64,000 bases of DNA from Actinacidiphila acidipaludis (GTDB taxonomy: Bacteria; Actinomycetota; Actinomycetes; Streptomycetales; Streptomycetaceae): positions 1 through 64,000 of the forward strand of contig NZ_JAINZZ010000003.1 of NCBI RefSeq assembly GCF_019890725.1. The letters are read 5' to 3'. Made by a program: the position numbers and the translations under genes. Below the pieces are notes generated by a model. The model saw nothing but the letters and a program-made list of their open reading frames with translations, searched no databases and was not told where the DNA came from. The stretch's first letter is position 1, and each line of letters starts with the position of its first letter. Positions 51,645 to 60,457 of the stretch are shown here, piece after piece.

Positions 51645-52200
51645 CTATGCCCCCTGAGTCGCCGACGAGCCGGTCCTCCCCGGAGCCGGCTCTCGTGCAC
51701 GTATATCAATCGTTCATCGGTGAACGGAACAGTTGTCCGCATGGGACGAGGAGCCGAGGGTTCGGCCCCGTCCGTGCCAGTTTGCCGTCTCGCGCCGCCG
51801 GGGTCACCCCGTGCATGGTGCCGATCCGGCCTCCTGGCGAAAGTTGGGCTGAATTTGAGATTCCGTCTGTGCATGCGCGGAGGTTGTGCTGTGTGGGGAG
51901 AGTTCGGGTCCGTGTGCTTTGTGCGACGGGGCTGGTGACGGAGCGGCCATGTGCGACAGGTGCACGTCGGGTTCCACCGGTATGCCGGTTTCCGGTGAGG
52001 CGTTCGGCGAATGGCCGGAACCGGCTCACGCGACGCGGCCGGCCGGCCGCCCCTCCGGTACGGTTCGCGGTCGCCACCGGCGAGCCCCGCGACGTGAGCG
52101 CGGCGGCGCTGCGGAACGTCCGGTCCGCGTGGTCCGGACGGCCGGCCCGGTCCCTGCCGCACCGTCGGCGGCCGGCGCCACGGCGGCCGGAGCGTCCTCG
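51645..52200. promoter_or_regulatory. Gap between afsR and truncated adenylation gene
   Basis: This 556-bp stretch is between divergent genes. It contains an inverted repeat CGTTCA-TCGG-TGAACG (51711-51726) 67-82 bp upstream of the afsR ATG and an AT-rich TATACG-like -10 on the minus strand near 51700. The rest has no convincing coding signal: open frames are low-complexity and lack family similarity. Confidence 0.5.
51711..51726. promoter_or_regulatory. Inverted repeat upstream of afsR
   Basis: CGTTCA and TGAACG are perfect 6-bp inverted arms around TCGG. It lies where a regulator could act on the afsR promoter. Confidence 0.4.
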
Positions 52201-53025
52201 ATGAGCGGTCCCGGCGGCCCGGGCGGCCCCAGCGGCGGTGGCAACGGGAGCAGCAGCCGGGGCGGCAACGGTGGCGGCGGAGGCAACGGCGGCAGCCGCG
52301 GCTGGTCCGGCGGCACGCGTCCGTGGACCGGCGACATCGGCCGCCTCCCCGGCCCGCTGCTGCGCTACCACGCCGAACGTCACCCGCAGGACGTGCCCGC
52401 GCTGCCCTTCCCGGCGTCCGCCGTCACCGGCACCGCCGGCTGCAGCTTCGCCGAACTCGACCGGCGCGCCCGGGCGGTGGCCGCCCGGCTGGGCACCCTG
52501 CTGCACCCCGGCAGCCGCGTCATGCTCGTCTACCCGCAGGGCCCGGACCTGGCCGGCGCGTTCTTCGGCTGCCTGTACGCGGGCATGGCGGCGATCCCGG
52601 TCGTGCAGCGGGCGCCCGGTGTCGCGGGCGTGGTGCCGCGCGCGGTGGCCCGCTGCGCTCCCGACCTGGTGCTGACCGGCGCCGACGCGTGGTCGCCGCT
52701 GGCGATCGACCGCAGCCGCACGCACGTGGCGGAGGCGGACGGGATCCGCGTGTGCGGGGAACCGGTGTGGCGCCTCGCCCAGAGCTGGCGGCCGGTCGGG
52801 GTGCTGCGCAGCGCGCCCGCGTACCACCGCTACCACGACGACGGCGCGGCGGGCGGCCGCCTGGAGCCCGCGATGGGTCACGGCGACCTGTCCGACGTCA
52901 TGGGCGAACTCGCGCAGGCGGTGCGGCTCGGTACGGACGAGGAGAACGTCGGCTGGATCGCCGCCGTCCACGGCGTGGAGGACGCGGTGTGGCGCATCCT
53001 GCTGCCGGTGCGGGTCACCGGCTGA
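52201..53025 (+). CDS. Truncated adenylation (AMP-binding, FAAL-like) domain protein
   Basis: The about 274-residue product has a Gly/Ser-rich start and then the N-terminal part of an acyl-adenylate-forming fold: SFAELDRRARAVAARLG, GSRVMLVYPQGPDLAGAFFGCLYAGMAAIPV and PRAVARCAPDLVLT resemble fatty acyl-AMP ligases. The catalytic P-loop (TSGSTG-like), the A5-A8 motifs and the C-terminal subdomain are all missing; instead the sequence ends with a different about 70-residue segment. It cannot be an active ligase as read. GGAG lies 8 nt before the ATG. It may be a decayed or repurposed domain. Confidence 0.65.
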   Translation: MSGPGGPGGPSGGGNGSSSRGGNGGGGGNGGSRGWSGGTRPWTGDIGRLPGPLLRYHAERHPQDVPALPFPASAVTGTAGCSFAELDRRARAVAARLGTLLHPGSRVMLVYPQGPDLAGAFFGCLYAGMAAIPVVQRAPGVAGVVPRAVARCAPDLVLTGADAWSPLAIDRSRTHVAEADGIRVCGEPVWRLAQSWRPVGVLRSAPAYHRYHDDGAAGGRLEPAMGHGDLSDVMGELAQAVRLGTDEENVGWIAAVHGVEDAVWRILLPVRVTG

Positions 53026-53348
53026 GGGGGCGGCCGCACGGAGCCGCCGGGCCGCCGGGCCGGGGAGACGGCGATCCGCCGAACCCGAGATCCGCTGAGC
53101 CGGAGATCCCCTGAGCTGGTGATCCCCTGAGCCGGTGATCCGTTCATCCCGTGATCGGGTGATCGTTCTTCCGATGAGCACGGAGTTGCGGTGAGTCGCT
53201 CATCCACTGATCCGCTGATCGCCATGTCGGTTGATCCGTTGATCCGGTGATCGCCCCGCCCCGGTCGGGTGAATCGAGCGCACCGGCCGATCCCCCGATG
53301 CGATGATCGGCCGGCGTGGCACTCGACGGGTCGGTCGATCGGACGGTG
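53026..53348. repeat. 16-bp GATC tandem repeat region
   Basis: This 323-bp gap between convergent genes has GATC at 53073, 53089, 53105, 53121, 53137 and 53153, spaced exactly 16 bp, with consensus like GATCCCCTGAGCCGGT. More GATC sites follow to about 53340, about 15 in all. No gene is supported here. Confidence 0.85.
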
Positions 53349-54890
53349 CTATCGACGGCCCAGCCAGATGGGGTTGGTGATCGCGGCCGCGGCCCCGGGC
53401 AGCAGCGAACCCTCGGGCGTCGGATGCCGTACCTCGGCGCGCACATAGGCGGCCAGCGAGGGGGTCGTCACCCATTCGAGCACCCCGGACTCCGGGAGCA
53501 GCGCCCCGACCGTCTGGCCCTCGTCCGTCAGCAGCCGCAGCAGTGACGTCGACGGCACCCCGCTCACCTCCAGACGCACCGTGACCTCCGCGTCCTGCGC
53601 GACCTCCAGGCGGTCGCCGATGCCGGCGTGTTCGCCCTGCGGGCCGGTCGCGGTGAGCGAGAGCTGGACGTCGGCGTTCTCCGCGATCCACGAGCGCCCG
53701 GCCCTGATGCCGGCCTGCAGCGCGTGCCGGTCGAGGCCGTCGGCCAGCACCACGGTCTGCGGCAGGCCCACGACGTCCGGGTCGCGGTGGGCGTCGGAGT
53801 TGCCCATCGCCGGGATCCAGTGGCCGTCGCCGCGCCGGGCCGCGCCGGTCAGCAGGTTGTCCCAGGTGAGGAGCGACGCCTCGTCGTCGGGCGTCCAGGC
53901 GCCGTTCCACACCTCGACGGCGTCGACGTTGTCGTAGCCGAACTTCCACTGGCTGGCGAGGCTGATGCCGTACGGGTGGGCGGGCACCACGATGCCGCCG
54001 GCGCGCCGGATCTGCCGCGCGAACCGGTCGAAGGCGTCGTCGCGCGCACGGTAGCGGAAGTCGATCCACTCGCCGGCGTCAACACCGATGGCCAGGAAGT
54101 GACCGTTGCGGGTGGTGATCTCCTCGCCCGTCATGATGAGCAGATCGTCGCCCGCCTGCGGGCCGAGGTAGGCGTGCGCGGCGTTGGTGTTGTGATCACT
54201 CGAGTTGATGAAGTCCAGCCGCGCCGCCCGGGCGAGTGACGCCAGTTCCTCCAGGGTGCGCTTGCCGTCGGAGTAGACGGTGTGCAGGTGGCAGTCGCCG
54301 CGGTACCAGGCACGGCCGCGGCCGCGCGCGTGGTCCGGCGGGTAGTCCGGTACGACCGTCGTACCGGGATCGCCGAAGCTGAGGGTGACCGTCACCGAGT
54401 AGTCAAGCCCCTGCGGCGCGACGGTGTAGGGGCCGAGGACCACGTGCCAGGTGCCGGCCTCCACCGGTCCCGCGACATAGCCGGGCGTCGCCTCGCCGGC
54501 GCTGATCGCGAACTCGGTGCGGGCGCCGCCCGACCAGCCGCGGAAGCCGCGGCCGCCCAGGTCGGTGCCGCGCTGGTCGAAGATGCCGATGTCGCAGGCG
54601 TTGCCGAGGACGCCCGGCGGCACCTGAGGGCGGTCGTAGGTGTACGACACCGCGATCCGCCGCACGCCGTGCGGCACCTCGACGGGCAGGTACACGAAGT
54701 CGGCGACCCCGGTCGGCAGGTGGCCGGTGATGGTCCGGGTCCGGTCGGCGCCGCCCCCCGCCGGGGCGCCACCACCGGCCGGCACACCGGCGCCGGAGTC
54801 GGATGCGGCCGCGAAGTCCACAGGAGCCAGCGTAAGCACACCCGTCGCGCCCGCCAGTGCGGAAAGCTTCAGTACGTCTCGTCGGTCCAT
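53349..54890 (-). CDS. Tat-exported PHP/CehA-McbA-type metallohydrolase
   Basis: The about 513-residue product begins with a twin-arginine signal (MDRRDVLKLSALAGATG). Later it has a PHP-type metal-binding core: CHLHTVYSDG, SSDHNTNAAH, AHPYGISL and GNSDAH supply the His/Asp ligands, as in the CehA/McbA family. A beta-rich N-terminal domain (about 65-190) precedes it. The protein should be folded, metal-loaded in the cytoplasm and exported. The ATG at 54890 begins the signal; GAGG is close (2 nt), while the ATG at 54920 lacks a site. Substrate unknown; phosphoester or carbamate hydrolysis is typical. Confidence 0.87.
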   Translation of the reverse strand: MDRRDVLKLSALAGATGVLTLAPVDFAAASDSGAGVPAGGGAPAGGGADRTRTITGHLPTGVADFVYLPVEVPHGVRRIAVSYTYDRPQVPPGVLGNACDIGIFDQRGTDLGGRGFRGWSGGARTEFAISAGEATPGYVAGPVEAGTWHVVLGPYTVAPQGLDYSVTVTLSFGDPGTTVVPDYPPDHARGRGRAWYRGDCHLHTVYSDGKRTLEELASLARAARLDFINSSDHNTNAAHAYLGPQAGDDLLIMTGEEITTRNGHFLAIGVDAGEWIDFRYRARDDAFDRFARQIRRAGGIVVPAHPYGISLASQWKFGYDNVDAVEVWNGAWTPDDEASLLTWDNLLTGAARRGDGHWIPAMGNSDAHRDPDVVGLPQTVVLADGLDRHALQAGIRAGRSWIAENADVQLSLTATGPQGEHAGIGDRLEVAQDAEVTVRLEVSGVPSTSLLRLLTDEGQTVGALLPESGVLEWVTTPSLAAYVRAEVRHPTPEGSLLPGAAAAITNPIWLGRR

Positions 54891-55001
54891 GTCCTCAAGG
54901 ATCACCTGCGCGAGTGACATGCGTGTGGCCGCGCCCTGTGCAGCGGGGTACGGGAAGCAGCAGGATCAGTGCCGAACCGTTCATCACCCGCGGAGGTCCG
55001 T

Positions 55002-55829
55002 GTGCGCATCGCGACGACCATCTTCCTCACCGATGAGACGATCACACCGGTGCAGTTGGCCCAGGAGCTGGAGCAGCGCGGCTTCGCGGGTCTGTACCTC
55101 CCCGAGCACACCCACATCCCCGTCTCCCGCGCCACCCCCTACCCCGCGGGCGAGCCGCTCCCGCCGGAGTACGGCCGCACCCTCGACGCGTTCGGCGCGC
55201 TGTCCGCCGCCGCGGCCGTCACCCGCACCCTCGGCCTGGGCACGGCGATCACCCTGGTGGCGCAGCACGACCCGATCGTGCTCGCCAAGCAGATCGCCAC
55301 CCTCGACCACCTCTCCGGCGGCCGGTTCACCCTCGGCGTCGGGTTCGGCTGGAACCGGGAGGAGGCCGCCGACCACGGCGTCCCCTGGGAGCGGCGCCGC
55401 GCCTTCGTCCGTGACCGCATGGCCGTCATGCGCGCCCTGTGGGCACCGGAACCCAGCGCCCACAGCGGCGAGTTCGCCTCCGTCCAGGCCAGTCACGCCT
55501 ACCCCAAGCCGGCCGCCGGCACGGTCCGCACCCTGGTCGGCGGCGCCGCGGCCGCGAGCACGTTCGCCCAGGTCGCCGGGTACGCCGACGGCTGGATGCC
55601 GATCGGCAGCCGCGGCCTCGACGAGGCACTGCCGCTGCTGCGCGCCGCCTGGCAGGAGGCCGGTCGCGGCCCGGCGGAACCCGCGGTCGTCCCCACCGCC
55701 GTGCAGCCGAGCGCCGGCAAGCTGGCCCGGCTGCGGGACCTCGGCGTCGAGGAGGTCATCGTGCAGCTGCCGACCGCCGGCCCCGCCGAAGTGCTGCGCA
55801 CCCTCGACGACTACGCCCAGTACCTGTGA
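55002..55829 (+). CDS. LLM-class F420-dependent oxidoreductase
   Basis: The about 275-residue product belongs to the luciferase-like monooxygenase superfamily. RIATTIFLTDETI opens the barrel, and GFAGLYLPEHTHIPVSR, LDHLSGGRFTLGVGFGWNREE and YADGWMPIGSRG match the F420-dependent subgroup. It lies 160 bp before fbiC, which makes the F420 precursor, which supports F420 use. The GTG at 55002 follows GGAGG by 5 nt; the 11 codons before it are unlikely to be translated. The substrate is unknown. Confidence 0.92.
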   Translation: MRIATTIFLTDETITPVQLAQELEQRGFAGLYLPEHTHIPVSRATPYPAGEPLPPEYGRTLDAFGALSAAAAVTRTLGLGTAITLVAQHDPIVLAKQIATLDHLSGGRFTLGVGFGWNREEAADHGVPWERRRAFVRDRMAVMRALWAPEPSAHSGEFASVQASHAYPKPAAGTVRTLVGGAAAASTFAQVAGYADGWMPIGSRGLDEALPLLRAAWQEAGRGPAEPAVVPTAVQPSAGKLARLRDLGVEEVIVQLPTAGPAEVLRTLDDYAQYL

Positions 55830-55989
55830 CACCTGTGACCGCGCCCCCGACGGCCGCGTCGGCGGCCGCCTATTCCCGATCGGGTGACTGTTCCGTCGGA
55901 TCGGACGGTGATATTCCCGACAGCCCGGCAGCTCGTCGTACCGCCCCGCGATCCCCTGACCGTGCACGGCACGCGCATATCCTCGGGGA

Positions 55990-58578
55990 ATGACCGTGTC
56001 GCCACCGTCGCCGCCCACACCGACCGCCATGCGCCGAGCCCTGCATCGGGCGGAACAGGGCGTGGCCCTCGACGCCGGTGAGGCCGCGGTGCTGCTGCAG
56101 GCCCGCGGCGAGGACCTGACCCGGCTCGCCGCGACCGCGGCCCGCGTGCGTGACGCCGGGCTGGAGGCCGCCGGGCGCCCCGGCGTCATCACCTACTCCC
56201 GCAAGGTCTTCATCCCGCTGACCCGGCTGTGCCGCGACAAGTGCCACTACTGCACGTTCGTCACCGTCCCCGGCAAGCTGCGCCGGGAGGGCCACGGGAT
56301 GTTCCTGTCGCCCGACGAGGTGCTGGACATCGCCCGCCGCGGCGCCGAGATGGGCTGCAAGGAAGCGCTGTTCACCCTCGGCGACCGCCCGGAGGACCGC
56401 TGGCCCGAGGCCCGGGAGTGGCTCGACGCGCACGGCTACGACGACACCCTCGCCTATGTGCGGGCGATGGCGATCCGGGTCCTGGAGGAGACCGGCCTGC
56501 TGCCGCACCTCAACCCCGGCGTGCTGTCCTGGACCGACCTGCAGCGCCTGAAGCCCGTCGCGCCGTCCATGGGCATGATGCTGGAGACCACGGCCACCCG
56601 CCTGTGGTCCGAGCCCGGCGGCCCGCACCACGGTTCGCCCGACAAGGAACCGGCGGTCCGGCTGCGGGTGCTGGAGGACGCCGGCCGCTCCAACGTCCCC
56701 TTCACCACCGGCATCCTCATCGGCATCGGCGAGACGTACGAGGAGCGCGCCGACGCGCTGTTCGCGATCCGCCGCACCGCCCGCGCCTACCACGGCATCC
56801 AGGAAGTGATCGTCCAGAACTTCCGGGCCAAGCCGGACACCGCGATGCGCGGCATGCCGGACGCCGAACTCGGCGAACTCGCCGCCACCATCGCGGTCGC
56901 CCGCCTGGTGCTCGGCCCGGCCGCCCGCATCCAGGCGCCGCCGAACCTCGTCGACGGCGAGTACGGCCGTTTCATCGACGCGGGCATCGACGACTGGGGC
57001 GGGGTCTCCCCGCTCACCCCCGACCACGTCAACCCCGAACGCCCCTGGCCGCAGATCGACGAACTCGCCGCCCGCACCGCCGCCGCGGGCTTCACGCTTC
57101 GGGAACGGCTCACGATCTACCCGGAGTTCGTCCGGCGCGGCGAACCCTGGCTCGACCCGCGGCTGGTCCCGCACGTCCAGGCCCTCGCCGACCCCGCGAC
57201 CGGCCTGGCCCGCGAGGACGCCGCCGTGACCGGCCGCCCCTGGCAGGAGCCGGACGACGGGTTCGGGACGGCGGCCGCCGGCCGCACCGACCTGCACCGC
57301 ACCATCGACACCGACGGCCGCACCGGCGACCGCCGCGACGACTTCGACGAGGTCTACGGCGACTGGGCGGCGCTCAAGGAGCGAGCCGCGCCCGGCATGG
57401 TGCCCGACCGCGTCGACGCCGACGTGGCGCAGGCGCTGTCGACCGCCGCCGATGACCCGGCCAGGCTCACCGACGACCAGGCGCTCGCGCTGCTGCACGC
57501 GGAGGGCCCCGCGCTGGACGCCCTGTGCCGCATCGCCGACGACCTCCGGCGCGACACCGTCGGCGACGAGGTGACCTACGTCGTCACCCGCAACATCAAC
57601 TTCACCAACGTCTGTTACACCGGCTGTCGTTTCTGCGCGTTCGCGCAGCGCCGCACCGACGCCGACGCCTACACCCTGTCCCTGGACCAGGTCGCCGACC
57701 GCGCGGAACAGGCCTGGCAGGTCGGCGCGACCGAGGTGTGCATGCAGGGCGGCATCCACCCCGACCTGCCCGGCACCGCGTACTTCGACATCGTCCGGGC
57801 GGTCAAGGCCCGCGTCCCGCAGATGCACGTCCACGCGTTCTCGCCGATGGAGGTCGTCAACGGCGCCACGCGCACCGGACTGTCGATCCGCGACTGGCTG
57901 ACCGCGGCGAAGGAGGCGGGCCTGGACTCCATCCCCGGCACCGCCGCCGAGATCCTCGACGACGAGGTCCGCTGGGTGCTGACCAAGGGCAAACTCCCCA
58001 CCGCCACCTGGATCGAGGTCGTCACCACCGCCCACGACCTGGGCATCCGCTCGTCGTCGACGATGATGTACGGCCACGTCGATCAGCCCCACCACTGGCT
58101 CGGCCACCTGCGGCTGCTCGCGGAGATCCAGCAACGCACCGGCGGCTTCACGGAGTTCGTCACCCTGCCGTTCATCCACACCAACGCGCCGGTCTACCTC
58201 GCCGGGATCGCCCGGCCCGGACCCACCGCCCGCGACAACCGGGCGGTGACCGCGATGGCCCGCCTGCTGCTCCACCCGCACATCCCCAACATCCAGACCA
58301 GCTGGGTCAAGCTCGGCGCGGACGGCGCCGCGCGGATGCTGCGCGACGGCGCCAACGACCTCGGCGGGACGCTGATGGAGGAGACGATCTCCCGGATGGC
58401 GGGCTCGGCGTACGGCTCCTACCGCTCCATCCGCGACCTGACCGCCATCGCCGAGGCCGCCGGGCGGCCCGCCCGCCAGCGCACCACCCTCTACGGGCAG
58501 GTCCCGCAGGAGCGGATGGACGCCGGGCTCGCCTCCGACGGCCATCTGCCCGAACTCCTCCCCGTCCTGGACGACTGA
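55990..58578 (+). CDS. fbiC: FO synthase (CofG-CofH fusion)
   Basis: The 862-residue enzyme makes 7,8-didemethyl-8-hydroxy-5-deazariboflavin (FO), the chromophore of coenzyme F420. It fuses two radical-SAM halves: CofG-like with CRDKCHYC (Cys-x3-Cys-x2-Cys near residue 80) and CofH-like with CYTGCRFC (near 540). Each Cys triad binds a 4Fe-4S cluster. Length matches actinobacterial FbiC (M. tuberculosis 856). The ATG at 55990 follows CGGGGA closely; an ATG at 56029 is an alternative. The call is firm. Confidence 0.96.
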   Translation: MTVSPPSPPTPTAMRRALHRAEQGVALDAGEAAVLLQARGEDLTRLAATAARVRDAGLEAAGRPGVITYSRKVFIPLTRLCRDKCHYCTFVTVPGKLRREGHGMFLSPDEVLDIARRGAEMGCKEALFTLGDRPEDRWPEAREWLDAHGYDDTLAYVRAMAIRVLEETGLLPHLNPGVLSWTDLQRLKPVAPSMGMMLETTATRLWSEPGGPHHGSPDKEPAVRLRVLEDAGRSNVPFTTGILIGIGETYEERADALFAIRRTARAYHGIQEVIVQNFRAKPDTAMRGMPDAELGELAATIAVARLVLGPAARIQAPPNLVDGEYGRFIDAGIDDWGGVSPLTPDHVNPERPWPQIDELAARTAAAGFTLRERLTIYPEFVRRGEPWLDPRLVPHVQALADPATGLAREDAAVTGRPWQEPDDGFGTAAAGRTDLHRTIDTDGRTGDRRDDFDEVYGDWAALKERAAPGMVPDRVDADVAQALSTAADDPARLTDDQALALLHAEGPALDALCRIADDLRRDTVGDEVTYVVTRNINFTNVCYTGCRFCAFAQRRTDADAYTLSLDQVADRAEQAWQVGATEVCMQGGIHPDLPGTAYFDIVRAVKARVPQMHVHAFSPMEVVNGATRTGLSIRDWLTAAKEAGLDSIPGTAAEILDDEVRWVLTKGKLPTATWIEVVTTAHDLGIRSSSTMMYGHVDQPHHWLGHLRLLAEIQQRTGGFTEFVTLPFIHTNAPVYLAGIARPGPTARDNRAVTAMARLLLHPHIPNIQTSWVKLGADGAARMLRDGANDLGGTLMEETISRMAGSAYGSYRSIRDLTAIAEAAGRPARQRTTLYGQVPQERMDAGLASDGHLPELLPVLDD

Positions 58579-58893
58579 GCCGACGGCCCGCGGGCCGCCG
58601 GACGACGGCGTCCCCGAGGGCCGGCTCCGCCGACGGGCGGCCGTCCCGTCCACCCGGCCCACAACGCCACCACCGGCCGCCCCGAGCCACGACCCCCGAC
58701 GTCGGGTGCACCCGCGCCGACCTGCCCTTCCCCGCCGGCGCGAGCCCTGACGGCACCTTCCGCCACGAGCCCGCCACCCGGAGGAATTTCCCGCCACGTC
58801 ACGCCCGAGTCCTCCCGCGTACTTGCCCGCGCACGCCTGGAGTGGTGAAGTCCCCGGTGAATCCAGTGAGTTGCGGCACCCTTTGGGGGAGAT
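58579..58893. other. Gap between fbiC and the glycosidase-family gene
   Basis: This 315-bp stretch holds a 14-bp palindrome CGGCCCGCGGGCCG (58584-58597) just after fbiC, a weak terminator. The rest, up to the GGGGGAGAT ribosome binding site, shows no coding bias or clear promoter. Confidence 0.5.
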
Positions 58894-60150
58894 GTGACGC
58901 GGAGCGGCATGCGGGAGCGGGCAGGGATCCGGTGGGGAGCGGCCGTGCTGGCGGCTCTGGGCGTGGCGGCGGGCTCCCTCGCCGGCGCGTCCGCGGCCGG
59001 CGCCGACGGCGGCCTGCCGCTGGACAACGTCGAGCACCTGGCGCGGGGCGTGGACTACGGGCAGTTCACCGTGACCGGCGGCCACGGCCCGGTCCACGGG
59101 CATGTGATCTCCGTGGACCTGGCCGACCCGGGGGTGCGGGCCGACCTGCTGACGCCCGGGGCGGTCGGCGCCCGCGGCACGGTCTCCGCCATGGCCGACG
59201 CCCGGCACGCGGTCGGCGGCGTGAACGGCGACTTCTTCGACATCACCGAGACCCAGCACCCCGGCGTCGACCCGACCGGATCCTCCGACGGCCCGGAGAT
59301 CGGTGCGGGCCGGGACCTGAAGGCCGCCGTGCCGGACGCCCAGCGCTTCGGCCCGGCCATGCCGCCGGGGGAGACCACCCGCGACGTGCTCGGCGTCGGT
59401 GTGGACCGCCGGGCCCGGCTGGACCGTCTCGACCTGGCGGGCGACATCCGCACCGCGCAGGGCGACTGGGCCCTCGGCGGCTACAACCAGTACGCCCTCC
59501 CGGTCGGCGGCATCGGCGCCTACACCGCCGGCTGGGGCGCCGCCTCGCGTGAGCGCGCGGTGTGCGGCTCGGACACCTCCCGCGCCGCGGGCTGCAGCAC
59601 CGACACCTACGAGGTCGCGGTCCGCCACGGCCGTGTCGCCGCCGAGGCGGACACCGCCGGCTCGGGTGCCATCGCCGCCGACACGACGGTGCTGCTCGGC
59701 CGCGACGCCGGGGCCGATACCCTGCGCGCGCTGCACGTCGGCGACCGGGTGCAGGTGGGGGCGCACCTGGAGCCGTCCGCGACCCACGTCCCGTACGCGT
59801 TCGCGGTCGGCGGCTTCCCGATCCTGCGGGACGGGCAGCCGCCGGCCGGGCTGGACGCCGTGACCGCCGCCACCCGCACCGCCGCCGGTTTCGGCGACGG
59901 CGGGCGCGTCCTCTACCTGCTGGCCCTGGACGGCAGCGCGGAGTCCAACGCCGGCCTGACCATCGCCGAACTGTCCACCGTCATGCACGAGTTGGGCGCA
60001 GACGACGCGGTCAACCTGGACGGTGGCGGCTCCACGACCCTGGTCACCCGGGGCCCGGACGACGCCGCGTCGGTGGTCCGCAACCATCCCACGGGCGGCG
60101 CGGAGCGCCCGGTCGCCAACGGGATCGGAATCTTCGCCGGTCCCCGGTGA
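58894..60150 (+). CDS. Secreted phosphodiester glycosidase (NAGPA)-family protein
   Basis: The 418-residue product has a signal peptide (GAAVLAALGVAAGSLAGASA) and a NAGPA/phosphodiester glycosidase domain with VNGDFFD, VGGFPILRDG and the hallmark AVNLDGGGSTTLV. Eukaryotic NAGPA removes N-acetylglucosamine from phosphate diesters; bacterial members are thought to act on exopolysaccharide or wall-linked sugars. The GTG at 58894 follows GGGGGA. It is secreted, not membrane-bound. Substrate unknown. Confidence 0.87.
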   Translation: MTRSGMRERAGIRWGAAVLAALGVAAGSLAGASAAGADGGLPLDNVEHLARGVDYGQFTVTGGHGPVHGHVISVDLADPGVRADLLTPGAVGARGTVSAMADARHAVGGVNGDFFDITETQHPGVDPTGSSDGPEIGAGRDLKAAVPDAQRFGPAMPPGETTRDVLGVGVDRRARLDRLDLAGDIRTAQGDWALGGYNQYALPVGGIGAYTAGWGAASRERAVCGSDTSRAAGCSTDTYEVAVRHGRVAAEADTAGSGAIAADTTVLLGRDAGADTLRALHVGDRVQVGAHLEPSATHVPYAFAVGGFPILRDGQPPAGLDAVTAATRTAAGFGDGGRVLYLLALDGSAESNAGLTIAELSTVMHELGADDAVNLDGGGSTTLVTRGPDDAASVVRNHPTGGAERPVANGIGIFAGPR

Positions 60151-60457
60151 CGCCGGGCGGAATGCCGCCGCAAAGATCGGAAGGCCCGCTGAATCGGGTT
60201 CGCGGCGGCGCAATCGAGTTCCGGGAAAGCGCTCGGGCAAAGCCCCGAAAACCGCCCGTACAAAGTGTCCTGAATCCTTCCTCAGCGGGCCGGGCATTCC
60301 CCGCCATCTCCGCCATCGGCCCCGTTCAGGGACAACACCCGGCCATTTTCCCCGTCCCGGCCACCGGCCCGGCGGCGCCCCTTCCGCGCCGGGCCGCGTC
60401 GGATATCGTGCTGGCGCAGAACGCGTTCAGATCGGGGGATGATCGAAGGGGACCGCT
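60151..60457. other. Gap with long-range inverted repeat
   Basis: This 307-bp stretch between two rightward genes contains GGCCCGCTGA (60183-60192) and its complement TCAGCGGGCC (60282-60291), 89 bp apart, and local AT-richer sequence. It could be a leader structure or a recombined segment. No gene is supported. Confidence 0.45.

Noticed and set aside
52201..53025. Evidence for a lipopeptide biosynthetic cluster
   Set aside because: No carrier protein, condensation or thioesterase gene is nearby, and the adenylation domain is incomplete.
53026..53348. CRISPR-like array
   Set aside because: Units are 16 bp without unique spacers and no cas gene is present.
55870..60297. A 1475-codon open frame on the minus strand antisense to fbiC and the glycosidase gene
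   Set aside because: It is a shadow of GC-rich codon bias; its translation is low-complexity and shows no domain, while the plus strand has complete radical-SAM motifs.
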